Origin: Rhodohalobacter sulfatireducens | GTDB taxonomy: Bacteria; Bacteroidota; Rhodothermia; Balneolales; Balneolaceae | Length of the DNA stretch: 64,000 nucleotides | Direction of reading: 5' to 3' | NCBI RefSeq assembly: GCF_022012475.1 | Contig: NZ_JAKLWS010000017.1 | Location: 24,660-88,659 of the forward strand | Shown here: one piece after another, positions 8,767-17,508 of the stretch | How positions within the stretch are numbered: position 1 is the first letter of the stretch | Layout: each line of letters starts with the position of its first letter | The notes under the pieces: model-generated | Seen by the model: only the letters and a program-made list of their open reading frames with translations | What the model was told of the DNA's origin: nothing | The model's database searches: none | Translations under genes and position numbers: made by a program

Positions 8767-10683
8767 ATGTCCCAACAAGAAACGGGCGGGAAGCTGCAAA
8801 TTTGGCTTACAGTACTCTGTGCAGTTTTTTTGCTGGCCGGTATTGTCAGTGAACATCTTTTTTTATGGCCGAATGAAGTATCCGTTACTTTTTACATTCT
8901 CTCATATCTTACCGGTGGATACAGCGGTTTTGTTGAGACCATTAAGCACCTGAGACAATTTCAGCTAAACATCGACTTTCTGATGATTTTTGCAGCTCTT
9001 GGAGCTGCAGTCATTGACCAGTGGATTGAAGGTGCTACACTGTTGTTTCTTTTTTCACTGAGCGGTGCACTGGAAACGTATGCCCTCGGAAAAAGCCGAA
9101 ACGCAATCCATTCCCTGTTAAAGTTACGTCCATCCGAGGGATTACTGAAAATGGAGGATGGTTCCGAAAAATTAGTTCCGATTGAAGAACTTGAAGTTGG
9201 CCAGGTAGTGATCGTAAAACCGGGAGAGCATATTCCCATCGATGGTAAAATTGTAAAAGGACAGACCTCCGTTAACGAAGCAACCATTACGGGTGAAAGT
9301 ATGCCTGTATCTAAAGGAATCGGGGAATCGGTGTTTGCAGCTACGCTCAATGAAAATGGGGTTATTGAGATCGAAGTAACCCGGCGGGCAAGTGATACCA
9401 CAGTTGCTAAAATTATCCAATTGGTGGAGGAGGCACAGAAATCTAAAGCTCAGACTCAACGATTCCTGGATACGTTTGAACCCCGATATGCACTGGCAGT
9501 TGTAGTTTCTGTTATCTTGCTGATCTTTATTCCCTGGGGAGTGTTTGGTCAGGATTTTGATCCCACATTCTACCGGGCGATGACGGTTTTGGTGGTGGCA
9601 TCGCCGTGTGCATTAATCATTAGCACACCGGCATCTATTATCTCCGCAATTGCCAACGGTGCAAAAAATGGTGTTCTGTTCAAAGGGGGCGCATACGTGG
9701 AGCATGCCGTTGATATCGATACGATTGCATTTGATAAGACGGGCACGCTTACAAAGGGAGAGCCTGAGGTCACAGATTTGATATCTTTTGATCGGGATAA
9801 CGAGAAATTTTCAGAGGATGGATCCGAAGTTTTAGAGATGTTGGCTATCGCAGCCGGTTGCGAATATCATTCAGAACATCACCTGGCTCACGCTATTGTT
9901 AAAAAAGCTGAAGAACTTCATGTTGATCTGACCCGTGTTGATGACATGCAATCTACTCCGGGGCAGGGGGTTGAGGGAAAATTGAATGGACACCACGTTT
10001 CTGTAGGAAATTCTCAAATGTTCAATAAGCAGCTTGAAAAATGGAATCCAATGATTTCAGAAAAAGCTGATTTCCTGAGAGAACAGGGTAAAACTGTTGT
10101 TTTTGTTGTTCAGGATGAGATTGCGCTGGGCGTCATTGCTCTTGCTGATAAAGTTCGGGAGGACGCAAAAATAGTTGTTTCGAAATTGCAATCTCTAGGA
10201 ATAAAACAGATTGTTATGCTGACGGGGGATAATAAAGGTGTAGCAAAATCTGTTGCGGCAGAATTGAATATCAGTCATGTATATGCTGAACTTTTACCGG
10301 AGAAAAAAGTTGATATCATTAAAAAGCTTCGTGAAAAGGGTGTTGTAGCGATGGTTGGAGATGGTGTGAATGATGCACCGGCGCTGGCTGTAAGTGATAT
10401 CGGAATAGCTATGGGAGCAGCCGGAACAGATGTGGCACTCGAAACGGCCGATATTGTTTTAATGGGCGATGATCTTACAAAACTGCCCTATTTGCTCTGG
10501 CTGTCACGAAAGGCTAAAAAAGTTGTTTGGCAAAATATCGCGTTCAGTTTGTCGGTTATTCTCTTTCTCTTGGTCTGTGTTTTTACGATTGAACTTCCAC
10601 TTACTATTGGTGTTATTGGTCACGAAGGAAGTACGCTGTTGGTAGTTCTGAATGGCCTTAGATTGTTGAAAAAAGGCAAATGA
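8767..10683 (+). CDS. P1B-4 type heavy-metal efflux ATPase
   Basis: 638-residue P-type ATPase of the inner membrane. It shows TGES (175-178, actuator), SPC (279-281) in the metal-binding helix, the phosphorylated Asp323 in DKTGTLTKG, GDGVNDAPA (531-539) and a last-helix HEGST motif (619-623). SPC in place of CPC together with HEG(S/G)T is the signature of the P1B-4 group (CoaT, CtpD and PfeT types), which export Co2+, Fe2+ or Zn2+. There is no N-terminal heavy-metal-binding domain, as is usual for this group. The start has a good ribosome site (GAGAGGG). No metal regulator is adjacent, so the real substrate is open. Confidence 0.92.
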   Translation: MSQQETGGKLQIWLTVLCAVFLLAGIVSEHLFLWPNEVSVTFYILSYLTGGYSGFVETIKHLRQFQLNIDFLMIFAALGAAVIDQWIEGATLLFLFSLSGALETYALGKSRNAIHSLLKLRPSEGLLKMEDGSEKLVPIEELEVGQVVIVKPGEHIPIDGKIVKGQTSVNEATITGESMPVSKGIGESVFAATLNENGVIEIEVTRRASDTTVAKIIQLVEEAQKSKAQTQRFLDTFEPRYALAVVVSVILLIFIPWGVFGQDFDPTFYRAMTVLVVASPCALIISTPASIISAIANGAKNGVLFKGGAYVEHAVDIDTIAFDKTGTLTKGEPEVTDLISFDRDNEKFSEDGSEVLEMLAIAAGCEYHSEHHLAHAIVKKAEELHVDLTRVDDMQSTPGQGVEGKLNGHHVSVGNSQMFNKQLEKWNPMISEKADFLREQGKTVVFVVQDEIALGVIALADKVREDAKIVVSKLQSLGIKQIVMLTGDNKGVAKSVAAELNISHVYAELLPEKKVDIIKKLREKGVVAMVGDGVNDAPALAVSDIGIAMGAAGTDVALETADIVLMGDDLTKLPYLLWLSRKAKKVVWQNIAFSLSVILFLLVCVFTIELPLTIGVIGHEGSTLLVVLNGLRLLKKGK

Positions 10684-10816
10684 AGATTAATTATCTCAAA
10701 AGGATCTTTAAACCCGGTATCAAAGTTTTTTGAGGATTGCCTATCTTATCTAATGTAAGAAACCACAGATCGTGTCGTTGACTATTGGTTTAAAATCTCT
10801 ATTGAAGTAAATAAAT

Positions 10817-13120
10817 ATGCTTACAAATTTATTTGATTATTCGAAGTGCTCATTTTTTGTTCTCTTTCTTTTCTTCATTCATTGGGTGTTTATACCCGGC
10901 CAGTCTCATGCTCAACAGGAATATCAAAATGTTGAACACGCCCTTTTTTCATCGAGCCAGTTATCAGGGAACAGTGGCCCACAGAATGTAACATGGATAG
11001 ATGGTGGAGATCGCTACTCTTATATGCAATACAATCAATCAGAAAGAAGCAACGAGATTCGAGTGTACAATCCTGCAAACGGAGAAGATGAGCTAATATT
11101 CAGAAATACCAACTATACATTCCCCGGAACAGGAGAACCGTTTAGTTTTAAATCGTTTCAGTGGTCGAATAATTTTCAATACTTGGTATTTCAGTCTGAT
11201 TTTACCCCGATCTACCGCCATTCTGGAATTGCCAATTATTACTACTATTCGCTGGAGGATGACAGGCTGAGTTTGCTCGTTGAAGATGCATTTACGGCAA
11301 AGTTATCCCCGGACGGGGAAAAAGTTGCGTACCATCGCAACGGAGAGATGTTTCTGTTTGATTTAAATAGCGGAGAGGAAACACAACTTACTTTTGATTC
11401 ACAAAAAAATCTTTACAATGGCCGGTTTGGATGGGTGTATGAGGAGGAATTTAGCTTGGTTCAAGCCTGGAAATGGTCGCCCGACAGTCAGCACATAGCG
11501 TATTGGCAATCCGACGAACGAGATGTAAAACGTTTTGTATCTACATCCTATGAAGGGCAGTATCCCGAATATACCGACATTCCGTATCCTAAAGTTGGAG
11601 AGAAAAATCCCGGTGTTAGAATTGGTGTGATTGATATTGAGTCCGGCGAAAACAGCTGGCTTACGGAAACGGAAGAGGATGAACTTATTCCAAGAATTTT
11701 ATGGACAAGCAATGCCGGTGAACTGGCGGTTGTAAAGATGAATCGTCAGCAAAATCATGTCGACCTCACATTTTTTGATGTGAGCACCGGTGAAGGCCGA
11801 CATGTGATGGAAGAAACATCAGAGGACGGGTGGATTGAAGTGTATGACCACCGGTCGGACCTGGAAAGTTACTTTATATTCCCGGATGGCAAAGAGGAAT
11901 TTTTGTGGCTATCTACCCGTGACGGATATAAACATCTCTATCGCTACAGTTATGATGGAGATTTGATCAACCAGGTTACGCAGGGAGATTGGGAGGTAAT
12001 GAACATCCTCGCCGTAAATACCGACCGGGAACGCATTTATTACTTATCAACCGAGGAAAATCCGCTTGAGCGGCATCTCTACTCAATTGGATTTGATGGC
12101 TCCGGTAAACAGAAATACACTGATTCGGAAGGGATGCACTCCATCAGTATGGGCTCTAATGGCAAGTATTATATTGATACATGGTCGAATACGACCACCC
12201 CGACACAGGTTGAGTTGTGGAGCACGGCAGATGGCGGAGAAAAGCTGGAAACCTTTGTGGATAATGAATCTGTAAAAAGATATATAGACCAATATGCATA
12301 CTCGCCGAGGGAATTGATTAAAGTCACTACTTCAGATGGCAGGGAGTTGGATGCATTTATCATAAAACCAACCGATTATAATCCAAACCGATCATACCCA
12401 ATGGTGATGATGGTATATGGCGGACCCGGCTCTCAGGGGGTCCAGAATGAGTTCGACACAACAGCCTGGTATCAATACCTGGCTCAGCAGGGATATGTGA
12501 TTGCGAATGTAAATAATCGCGGAAATGGTGGGTATGGATGGGAGTTTGAAAATTCAGTGTACAAAAACCTCGGGGAGCTTGAAGCGGAAGATTTTGCTGA
12601 AACAGCAAAATATCTCTCTTCTGAATATGAATGGATTGATGCGGATCGGATGGCAATCCGGGGACACAGTTACGGCGGTTACATGGCTGCGCTGACGATG
12701 GTACTTCACCCCGATGTTTTTAAGGCTGGAATTGTAGCGGCACCGGTAACCGATTGGCGTCTTTACGATACCATATACACGGAGCGATATATGGGACTGT
12801 TGGAAGAGAATGAAGATGGATATATCAACAGCTCAGTGATGGCCCATGCAAAAAATCTGAAAGGAGATTTGTTGGTTGTACACTCGTCAATGGATGAGAA
12901 TGTGCACGTTCAAAATACGATGCAGATGATAACGGCTTTCACCACTGCCGGGAAAGATGTTGATTTGAGAATCTACCCACCGGGTGATCATAGTGTTTCT
13001 TATAACCTGCAAAGCGAAATTTTACTCTATAAAACCTATACAAACTACCTGGATAGGATTTTACAACCGGGGCAAGAGGTGCGAATTCCAAGCAGCCCCG
13101 GCAACACAAGCAGTCATTAA
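10817..13120 (+). CDS. secreted S9 family dipeptidyl peptidase (DPP IV type)
   Basis: 767 residues. A signal peptide or anchor (about 1-33, ending SHAQ) leads into a beta-propeller DPP IV N-terminal domain (about 45-480) and an alpha/beta-hydrolase domain (about 500-750). The catalytic triad reads Ser618 in GHSYGGY, Asp693 in MDENVHV and His725 in GDHSV. The two Glu residues of DPP IV that bind the substrate N-terminus are probably in WVYEEEF. It would remove dipeptides, often X-Pro, from peptides in the periplasm. Its stop overlaps the start of the deaminase gene by one base (TAATG), so the two are coupled. Confidence 0.93.
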   Translation: MLTNLFDYSKCSFFVLFLFFIHWVFIPGQSHAQQEYQNVEHALFSSSQLSGNSGPQNVTWIDGGDRYSYMQYNQSERSNEIRVYNPANGEDELIFRNTNYTFPGTGEPFSFKSFQWSNNFQYLVFQSDFTPIYRHSGIANYYYYSLEDDRLSLLVEDAFTAKLSPDGEKVAYHRNGEMFLFDLNSGEETQLTFDSQKNLYNGRFGWVYEEEFSLVQAWKWSPDSQHIAYWQSDERDVKRFVSTSYEGQYPEYTDIPYPKVGEKNPGVRIGVIDIESGENSWLTETEEDELIPRILWTSNAGELAVVKMNRQQNHVDLTFFDVSTGEGRHVMEETSEDGWIEVYDHRSDLESYFIFPDGKEEFLWLSTRDGYKHLYRYSYDGDLINQVTQGDWEVMNILAVNTDRERIYYLSTEENPLERHLYSIGFDGSGKQKYTDSEGMHSISMGSNGKYYIDTWSNTTTPTQVELWSTADGGEKLETFVDNESVKRYIDQYAYSPRELIKVTTSDGRELDAFIIKPTDYNPNRSYPMVMMVYGGPGSQGVQNEFDTTAWYQYLAQQGYVIANVNNRGNGGYGWEFENSVYKNLGELEAEDFAETAKYLSSEYEWIDADRMAIRGHSYGGYMAALTMVLHPDVFKAGIVAAPVTDWRLYDTIYTERYMGLLEENEDGYINSSVMAHAKNLKGDLLVVHSSMDENVHVQNTMQMITAFTTAGKDVDLRIYPPGDHSVSYNLQSEILLYKTYTNYLDRILQPGQEVRIPSSPGNTSSH

Positions 13121-13563
13121 TGGTGAGTATAAAATCAAACAAAGAAATTATGCAGGCGGCGATCCATGTTGCCGAAAAAAATGAAACGCCGTTCGGTGCA
13201 GCCCTGGCGATGGGAAATGAGCTATTTGCAGCGGCTGCCAATCAAACCTCACAGAAGAGCGATCCTACAGCTCATGCCGAAATTGAAGTCATACGAAAGC
13301 TCTCAGATCAACTTCAGAAGAAAGATCTCTCAGGATTTACTCTTTACACAACTTGTGAACCCTGTCCCATGTGTATGAGTGCCATCATCTGGTCGGGAAT
13401 ATCAACCGTTGTTTTTGGTTGTGATATACCAATCATCTCAACCTACATGAAACAGATCCACATTCGGGCGGAAGAGATCGCTCAAAAAAGCTCAGCAGAT
13501 GTAGAGATACATTCGGGTTTTATGATAGCTGAGTGTGAGGATTTGCTACGTAAATATTCGTAG
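13120..13563 (+). CDS. nucleoside/guanine deaminase, CMP-dCMP deaminase fold
   Basis: 147 residues of the cytidine-deaminase fold. Zinc ligands and catalytic acid are visible: His52 and Glu54 in HAE, Cys82 and Cys85 in PCPMC. Length and the C-terminal region (IPIISTYMKQIHIRAEEI) fit the guanine deaminase/nucleoside deaminase branch rather than the essential tRNA adenosine deaminase TadA, but this is judged by eye. It would hydrolyse an amino group from a purine base in the cytoplasm. The ATG overlaps the stop of the peptidase gene upstream, although the two functions are not obviously linked. Confidence 0.85.
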   Translation: MVSIKSNKEIMQAAIHVAEKNETPFGAALAMGNELFAAAANQTSQKSDPTAHAEIEVIRKLSDQLQKKDLSGFTLYTTCEPCPMCMSAIIWSGISTVVFGCDIPIISTYMKQIHIRAEEIAQKSSADVEIHSGFMIAECEDLLRKYS

Positions 13564-13821
13564 AGAAGGGGCTTGTCCCTGTCATTCAGGTGAATGTCAC
13601 GAACAAGTATGGGGCCGTTGCAAGGGGATTCTTCGCTGTGACTCATGTTGTTCATCTATAAATAGAGAGAAACGTTCGGTTGCTTATTGTCTTTTTCAAT
13701 TGCTGAATAATAAGGATTCGAAATGAGTTATCGGATGAGTAAAAAGCTCGAATTATGTTTTGTAAGCTGATAAACTCATCCGATGACTGAAAGAACGGAC
13801 CTATTCGTAAATAAAAACTTG

Positions 13822-13939
13822 TATGAATGTCGAATATCCAATATCCCCCGCAAGGGATCCCTCAGGGAGAACACCGAATGTTGAAGTGACAGAATCCTTC
13901 GAAATTCGAGATTGGATGTTCAGTGTTCGATATTCATAC
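13822..13939. repeat. cassette repeat, copy A1
   Basis: About 118 bp beginning TATGAATGTCGAATATCC and ending GATATTCATAC. It is nearly identical to copy A2 (14050-14164) and clearly related to copies B1 and B2 around the gene at 21.5 kb. The arms are partly complementary to each other (GAATATCCAA-like and TTGGATGTTC-like), so each copy is an imperfect palindrome. Confidence 0.8.
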
Positions 13940-13984
13940 ACTTTTCTGATCCAGGATTCACTACCTTAATCAAATGTATGTATT

Positions 13985-14053
13985 GCAGAGGTAAATGAAC
14001 CTATGCCGGTTTTTGTAAAAAGTATTCAAACAGCGAAGAAAAACCTGGTATGA
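13985..14053 (+). pseudogene. 3' remnant of a four-helix-bundle (IVS-type) gene
   Basis: A 23-codon frame ending in TGA that reads EVNEPMPVFVKSIQTAKKNL. It matches the C-terminus of the four-helix-bundle gene at 21.5 kb (EVNELISIFVKSIQTAKKNL) almost residue for residue, and the DNA agrees equally well. The rest of the gene is missing. Like the longer copy, it runs directly into a cassette repeat at its stop codon. Confidence 0.8.
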
Positions 14054-14164
14054 ATGTCGAGTATCCAATATCCCCGCAAGGGCTCCCTCAGGGAGAACAC
14101 CGAATGTTGAAGTTACAGAGCCCTTCGAAATTCGAGATTGGATATTCAATAATCAATATTCACA
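14045..14164. repeat. cassette repeat, copy A2
   Basis: Direct repeat of A1, starting at the last codons of the gene remnant (CTGGTATGAATGTCGA) and ending near ATTCACAC. A1 and A2 share the insert CCCGCAAGGG(A/C)TCCCTCAGGGAG, which the B copies lack, so the two cassettes are subtypes of one family. Confidence 0.8.
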
Positions 14165-14193
14165 CAACCTTTCAATTTCTATGGAATAAGTGA

Positions 14194-14201
14194 TAACTTT
14201 G
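14194..14201 (+). promoter_or_regulatory. possible Bacteroidota-type -7 element for trkA
   Basis: TAACTTTG fits the TAnnTTTG -7 consensus of the Bacteroidota primary sigma factor and lies 30 bases before the trkA TTG start, leaving a short leader with GAGG as ribosome site. No good TTG is found at the -33 position, so the call is weak. Confidence 0.35.
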
Positions 14202-14230
14202 AATGATTCTTTTCAAAAACGAGGAAACCA

Positions 14231-15577
14231 TTGAAAATAGTTATCGCGGGTGCGGGTGAGGTTGGATATGAACTGAGTAAGGTTCTGTCAATCGAAAAAC
14301 ACGATGTTACCGTTATAGATGAGAGAAAAAAATGCCTGCAGCGTGTGTTGGAAAACCTGGATGTGCTTACAGTAGAGGGCAATGCCACATCTCCAAATGT
14401 ACTTGTTGAAGCCGGGGCACAAGACGCCGACCTGATGGTTGCCGTTACCAGCGTAGATGAGGTCAATATTATCGCTTCGATGATGGCTAAACGGCTTGGC
14501 GTTAAGCGAGTGATCGCCCGTGTTCGAAACAATGAACTATCACGCCCGGATTCACCTCTTACACCTTCAGAGTTGGGGATTGACGTTTTGATCCATCCCG
14601 AAGAGAGTGCAGCTAACGAGATCCATCAGCTGGTTAAAAGAGCCTCTGCAACGGATGTTGTTTCCCTGGCTGACGGCCAATTACAGTTGGTTGGACTACG
14701 GGTTGAAAAAAACTCCGACATCATCAACACAACGCTCGAAGATCTTGCCGAATCCTATTCAGAGATACCATTTCGAGTGGTTGCCATATCAAGACGGGGA
14801 CGGACCATCATCCCGCGCGGTAACAACCAGATCATGCCGCTGGACCACATTTTTATTATCACAAAGGTGGAACATATCCGGGATATTGTTGAAGCAACGG
14901 GGCACAAAGATGTAAGCCTCCGCCGAATAATGATTGCAGGCGGCGATGAAGTGGGCCGTATGCTCGCCAGAAAGCTCTCAAAGGACAAACAGAAATGGGA
15001 GATTAAACTGATCGAACCCAATCCCGATATCGCAACTGAAATTGCGAATAATCAGCGTGATATCCTTGTTTTGAACGGTGATCCGACAGACCCGAATTTG
15101 CTTGTTGTGGAAGGGATCCAGGAGATGGATGCGTTTGTATCGGTAACCGAAGATGAGGAATCGAATATTATCTCCTGTTTGATGTCGAAACACCTGGAGG
15201 TAAAAAAGGCTGTGGCCCTCGTATCAAAACCGCAGTATATACCCCTCAGTCAAACCATCGGTATCGATGCTGTTGTAAACGTAAAAGCATCAGCTTCGGA
15301 TGAAATTCACCGTCATATCCGCCAGGGACAACTGCTAACGGTAAAAGCGCTCCAGGGAATTAAAGCGGAAATAATGGAGGTCGTTGCCGGGAAAAATTGT
15401 GATATCTCAGACAAACCCATTCATTCCATTGGCATCCCGGAAGGAATTGTGATCGGTGGAATTTTGAGTGGTGATTCAGCTGAAGTTGCAACCGGAGATT
15501 CCGTCATCAAAAAAGGAGATCGCGTAATTGTTCTCGCCCTTCCGAATGCTATCAATCAAGTAGAAAAACTTTTCTGA
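14231..15577 (+). CDS. trkA: Trk potassium uptake system, NAD-binding subunit TrkA
   Basis: 448 residues, full length. It has two Rossmann RCK-N domains, each with a GxGxxG-type loop (GAGEVG at residues 7-12 and GGDEVG at about 238-243), each followed by a TrkA-C domain. TrkA is the cytoplasmic regulator that gates TrkH according to nucleotide. The start is TTG, with GAGG 6 bases before it; the protein then begins MKIVIAGAG exactly at the conserved N-terminus. The stop overlaps the trkH start by one base (TGATG), so the two are coupled. Confidence 0.95.
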   Translation: MKIVIAGAGEVGYELSKVLSIEKHDVTVIDERKKCLQRVLENLDVLTVEGNATSPNVLVEAGAQDADLMVAVTSVDEVNIIASMMAKRLGVKRVIARVRNNELSRPDSPLTPSELGIDVLIHPEESAANEIHQLVKRASATDVVSLADGQLQLVGLRVEKNSDIINTTLEDLAESYSEIPFRVVAISRRGRTIIPRGNNQIMPLDHIFIITKVEHIRDIVEATGHKDVSLRRIMIAGGDEVGRMLARKLSKDKQKWEIKLIEPNPDIATEIANNQRDILVLNGDPTDPNLLVVEGIQEMDAFVSVTEDEESNIISCLMSKHLEVKKAVALVSKPQYIPLSQTIGIDAVVNVKASASDEIHRHIRQGQLLTVKALQGIKAEIMEVVAGKNCDISDKPIHSIGIPEGIVIGGILSGDSAEVATGDSVIKKGDRVIVLALPNAINQVEKLF

Positions 15578-17091
15578 TGATTGAATTCATGACTCAAAAT
15601 GTAAATCGGCCGCGGATTGATTTCCGGTTGATTTCAGGCATCCTCGGTGGTCTTCTCTTCTTTCTTGGAGTTGCAATGCTGCTTCCATTATTAATTGCTT
15701 TGATCTACCAGGAATCCTCCTGGAGTGCATTTTTGATCACAGCGGGCGGTACTATGCTCATCGGCGGAACCCTTTTCTATATTTTTAGGCCGAAGGATGA
15801 GCTGCGAATGCGGGAAGCTTTTATGATCGTAGCTCTCATTTGGTTTCTCGGCTCCATTTTCGGGGCTTTTCCGTTTACACTTTCTGGTTCACTCGAATCA
15901 TATACCGATGCAGTGTTCGAGTCCATGAGCGGGCTTACAACGACCGGTGCCACTATTTTCGGAGGTATTACGGCGAGTGGAATTCAAAACCCGGATATTG
16001 AATCACTGGATAAAAGCATCCTCTTCTGGCGGTCACTCTCCCACTGGCTTGGCGGGATGGGAATTATTGTTTTAACGCTGGCTTTGCTTCCGCTATTGGG
16101 GATTGGGGGAATGCAGCTCTATCAAGCGGAATATTCAGGAAATACGGCTGATAAAATCACACCCAGAATCCAGGAAACGGCGATGCTGCTCTGGACGATT
16201 TACGTGGGCCTGACTGCCGGGGAGTTTATCCTGTTATGGCTTCATCCCTCCATGGATTGGTTTGAGGCGATCAACCATGCGTTTGCCACACTGGCAACGG
16301 GGGGATTTTCTACAAAAAACGCCTCGATTGCCGCTTTCGATTCCGTCTATATCGACATTGTGATAACGGTTTTTATGTTCCTTGCAGGTATTAACTTTGC
16401 TCTGCATTACAGGCTTTTTACGGGAGATTCAAAGAGTTTTTTTCAAAATCGTGAGTTTCGTTTTTACGTTCTACTTACGATCCTATTTATGGCAGCAATA
16501 ACGGTGGGTTTATTAATTACACAAGATTATTCGATCGGGAAAGCTCTTCAATATGGTTCCTTCCAGGTTGTATCAATCCTGACGACCACCGGCTTCGGCA
16601 CGGACGATTACATGCTCTGGATGCCATTCACTTCCTTCCTGCTCTTTCTGTTATTCTTTACCGGCGGATGTGCTGGATCGACCGGTGGCGGTATAAAGAT
16701 GATGAGGCTTATGATCATTATGAAAAATATTGGGAGGGAGTTCCGGCAAATTATTCATCCTCAGGCTGTACTTCCAATCCGGATTGGGGAGCGGGTGGTT
16801 GAGTCAAAAATTCTGAAAACAATTCTTGGCTTTTTTGTTATGTATTTTATCGTTTTTGCCGCCGGCGCTATCATAATGACGCTGATGGGATTTGATATGA
16901 TGTCGGCAATGGGCGCGAGTATAGCCAGCCTGGGGAATATCGGGCCGGCATGGGGAGAGTTTGGTCCGGTGGATAACTATGCAAAAGTACCGATTCTTGG
17001 GAAATGGGTACTTCTAATGTTGATGATGATTGGCCGGCTGGAACTGTTTACGGTACTCGTGTTATTCACCCCCTGGTACTGGAAGAATTGA
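15577..17091 (+). CDS. trkH: Trk potassium uptake system, membrane subunit TrkH
   Basis: 504-residue integral membrane protein with about ten hydrophobic helices. Selectivity-filter Gly motifs of the SKT superfamily are visible in each repeat: TTTGATIF near residue 125, ATGGFS near 245, TTTGFGT near 335 and SLGNIGPA near 450. The conserved GGCAGSTGGGIK segment (about residues 365-376) is typical of TrkH. It imports K+ together with TrkA and is the main osmotic K+ entry route in many marine bacteria. It follows trkA with a one-base overlap. Confidence 0.95.
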   Translation: MIEFMTQNVNRPRIDFRLISGILGGLLFFLGVAMLLPLLIALIYQESSWSAFLITAGGTMLIGGTLFYIFRPKDELRMREAFMIVALIWFLGSIFGAFPFTLSGSLESYTDAVFESMSGLTTTGATIFGGITASGIQNPDIESLDKSILFWRSLSHWLGGMGIIVLTLALLPLLGIGGMQLYQAEYSGNTADKITPRIQETAMLLWTIYVGLTAGEFILLWLHPSMDWFEAINHAFATLATGGFSTKNASIAAFDSVYIDIVITVFMFLAGINFALHYRLFTGDSKSFFQNREFRFYVLLTILFMAAITVGLLITQDYSIGKALQYGSFQVVSILTTTGFGTDDYMLWMPFTSFLLFLLFFTGGCAGSTGGGIKMMRLMIIMKNIGREFRQIIHPQAVLPIRIGERVVESKILKTILGFFVMYFIVFAAGAIIMTLMGFDMMSAMGASIASLGNIGPAWGEFGPVDNYAKVPILGKWVLLMLMMIGRLELFTVLVLFTPWYWKN

Positions 17092-17508
17092 TGAGGATAA
17101 GACCGCGTAACTAATTTAGGGTGAGAGTTTATTGAAGAGTGTCCCCTTTTGGAGATTGTGAGAAAACAGATAGTCAACTAGAGTAGCCATTTGTTTTTTG
17201 CCAAGAAGACGCAAAGTCGCGAAGGTTCACAAAGTAAAATAAAATCAGAATAATAATCGTTGTGAAACTTAGTGTCCTTGTACCTTCGTGGCCTCAAATC
17301 GCGAGTGTTTGCAATGCTTATTGTTATATTTTCTCATAGCCTCTTTGAATGGGAAAGGATAAACAGGGTGTTTCAGTTAGATGACAAATGAATGTTGAAT
17401 TGGTTAATTCTACATTTTTAAACTTAATATACGCTGTTTTCATCCCCCATTGCCTCCACGAAGGGGGACACTCTCCTCAAATTTTTTTCTGATCTGTTAA
17501 CGAGATTT
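17092..17508. other. convergent intergenic region with repeats
   Basis: No gene. It lies between the convergent trkH and channel genes and contains the inverted repeat at 17200-17292 and, near 17443-17475, a piece of the dispersed family (CATCCCCCATTG, then GAAGGGGGACACTC). Either could stop transcription from both sides. Confidence 0.5.
17200..17292. repeat. inverted repeat of the CTTCGTGGC family
   Basis: Two arms of about 33 bp, GCCAAGAAGACGCAAAGTCG and onward to TTCACAA, face the complement of GCCACGAAGGTACAAGGACA to TTCACAA, with matching ends and a partly degenerate middle. A shorter relative occurs at 45247-45302. Similar sequences, as I recall them, are common between convergent genes in Bacteroidota and relatives. 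Confidence 0.65.

Larger units (their letters stand above)
13564..14193. other. intergenic region holding a decayed four-helix-bundle cassette
   Basis: No intact gene. It contains an 11-bp perfect inverted repeat (ATCGGATGAGT at 13730-13740 and ACTCATCCGAT at 13774-13784), then two direct copies of a repeat of about 115 bp with the 3' end of a four-helix-bundle gene between them. These are annotated separately. Confidence 0.6.
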
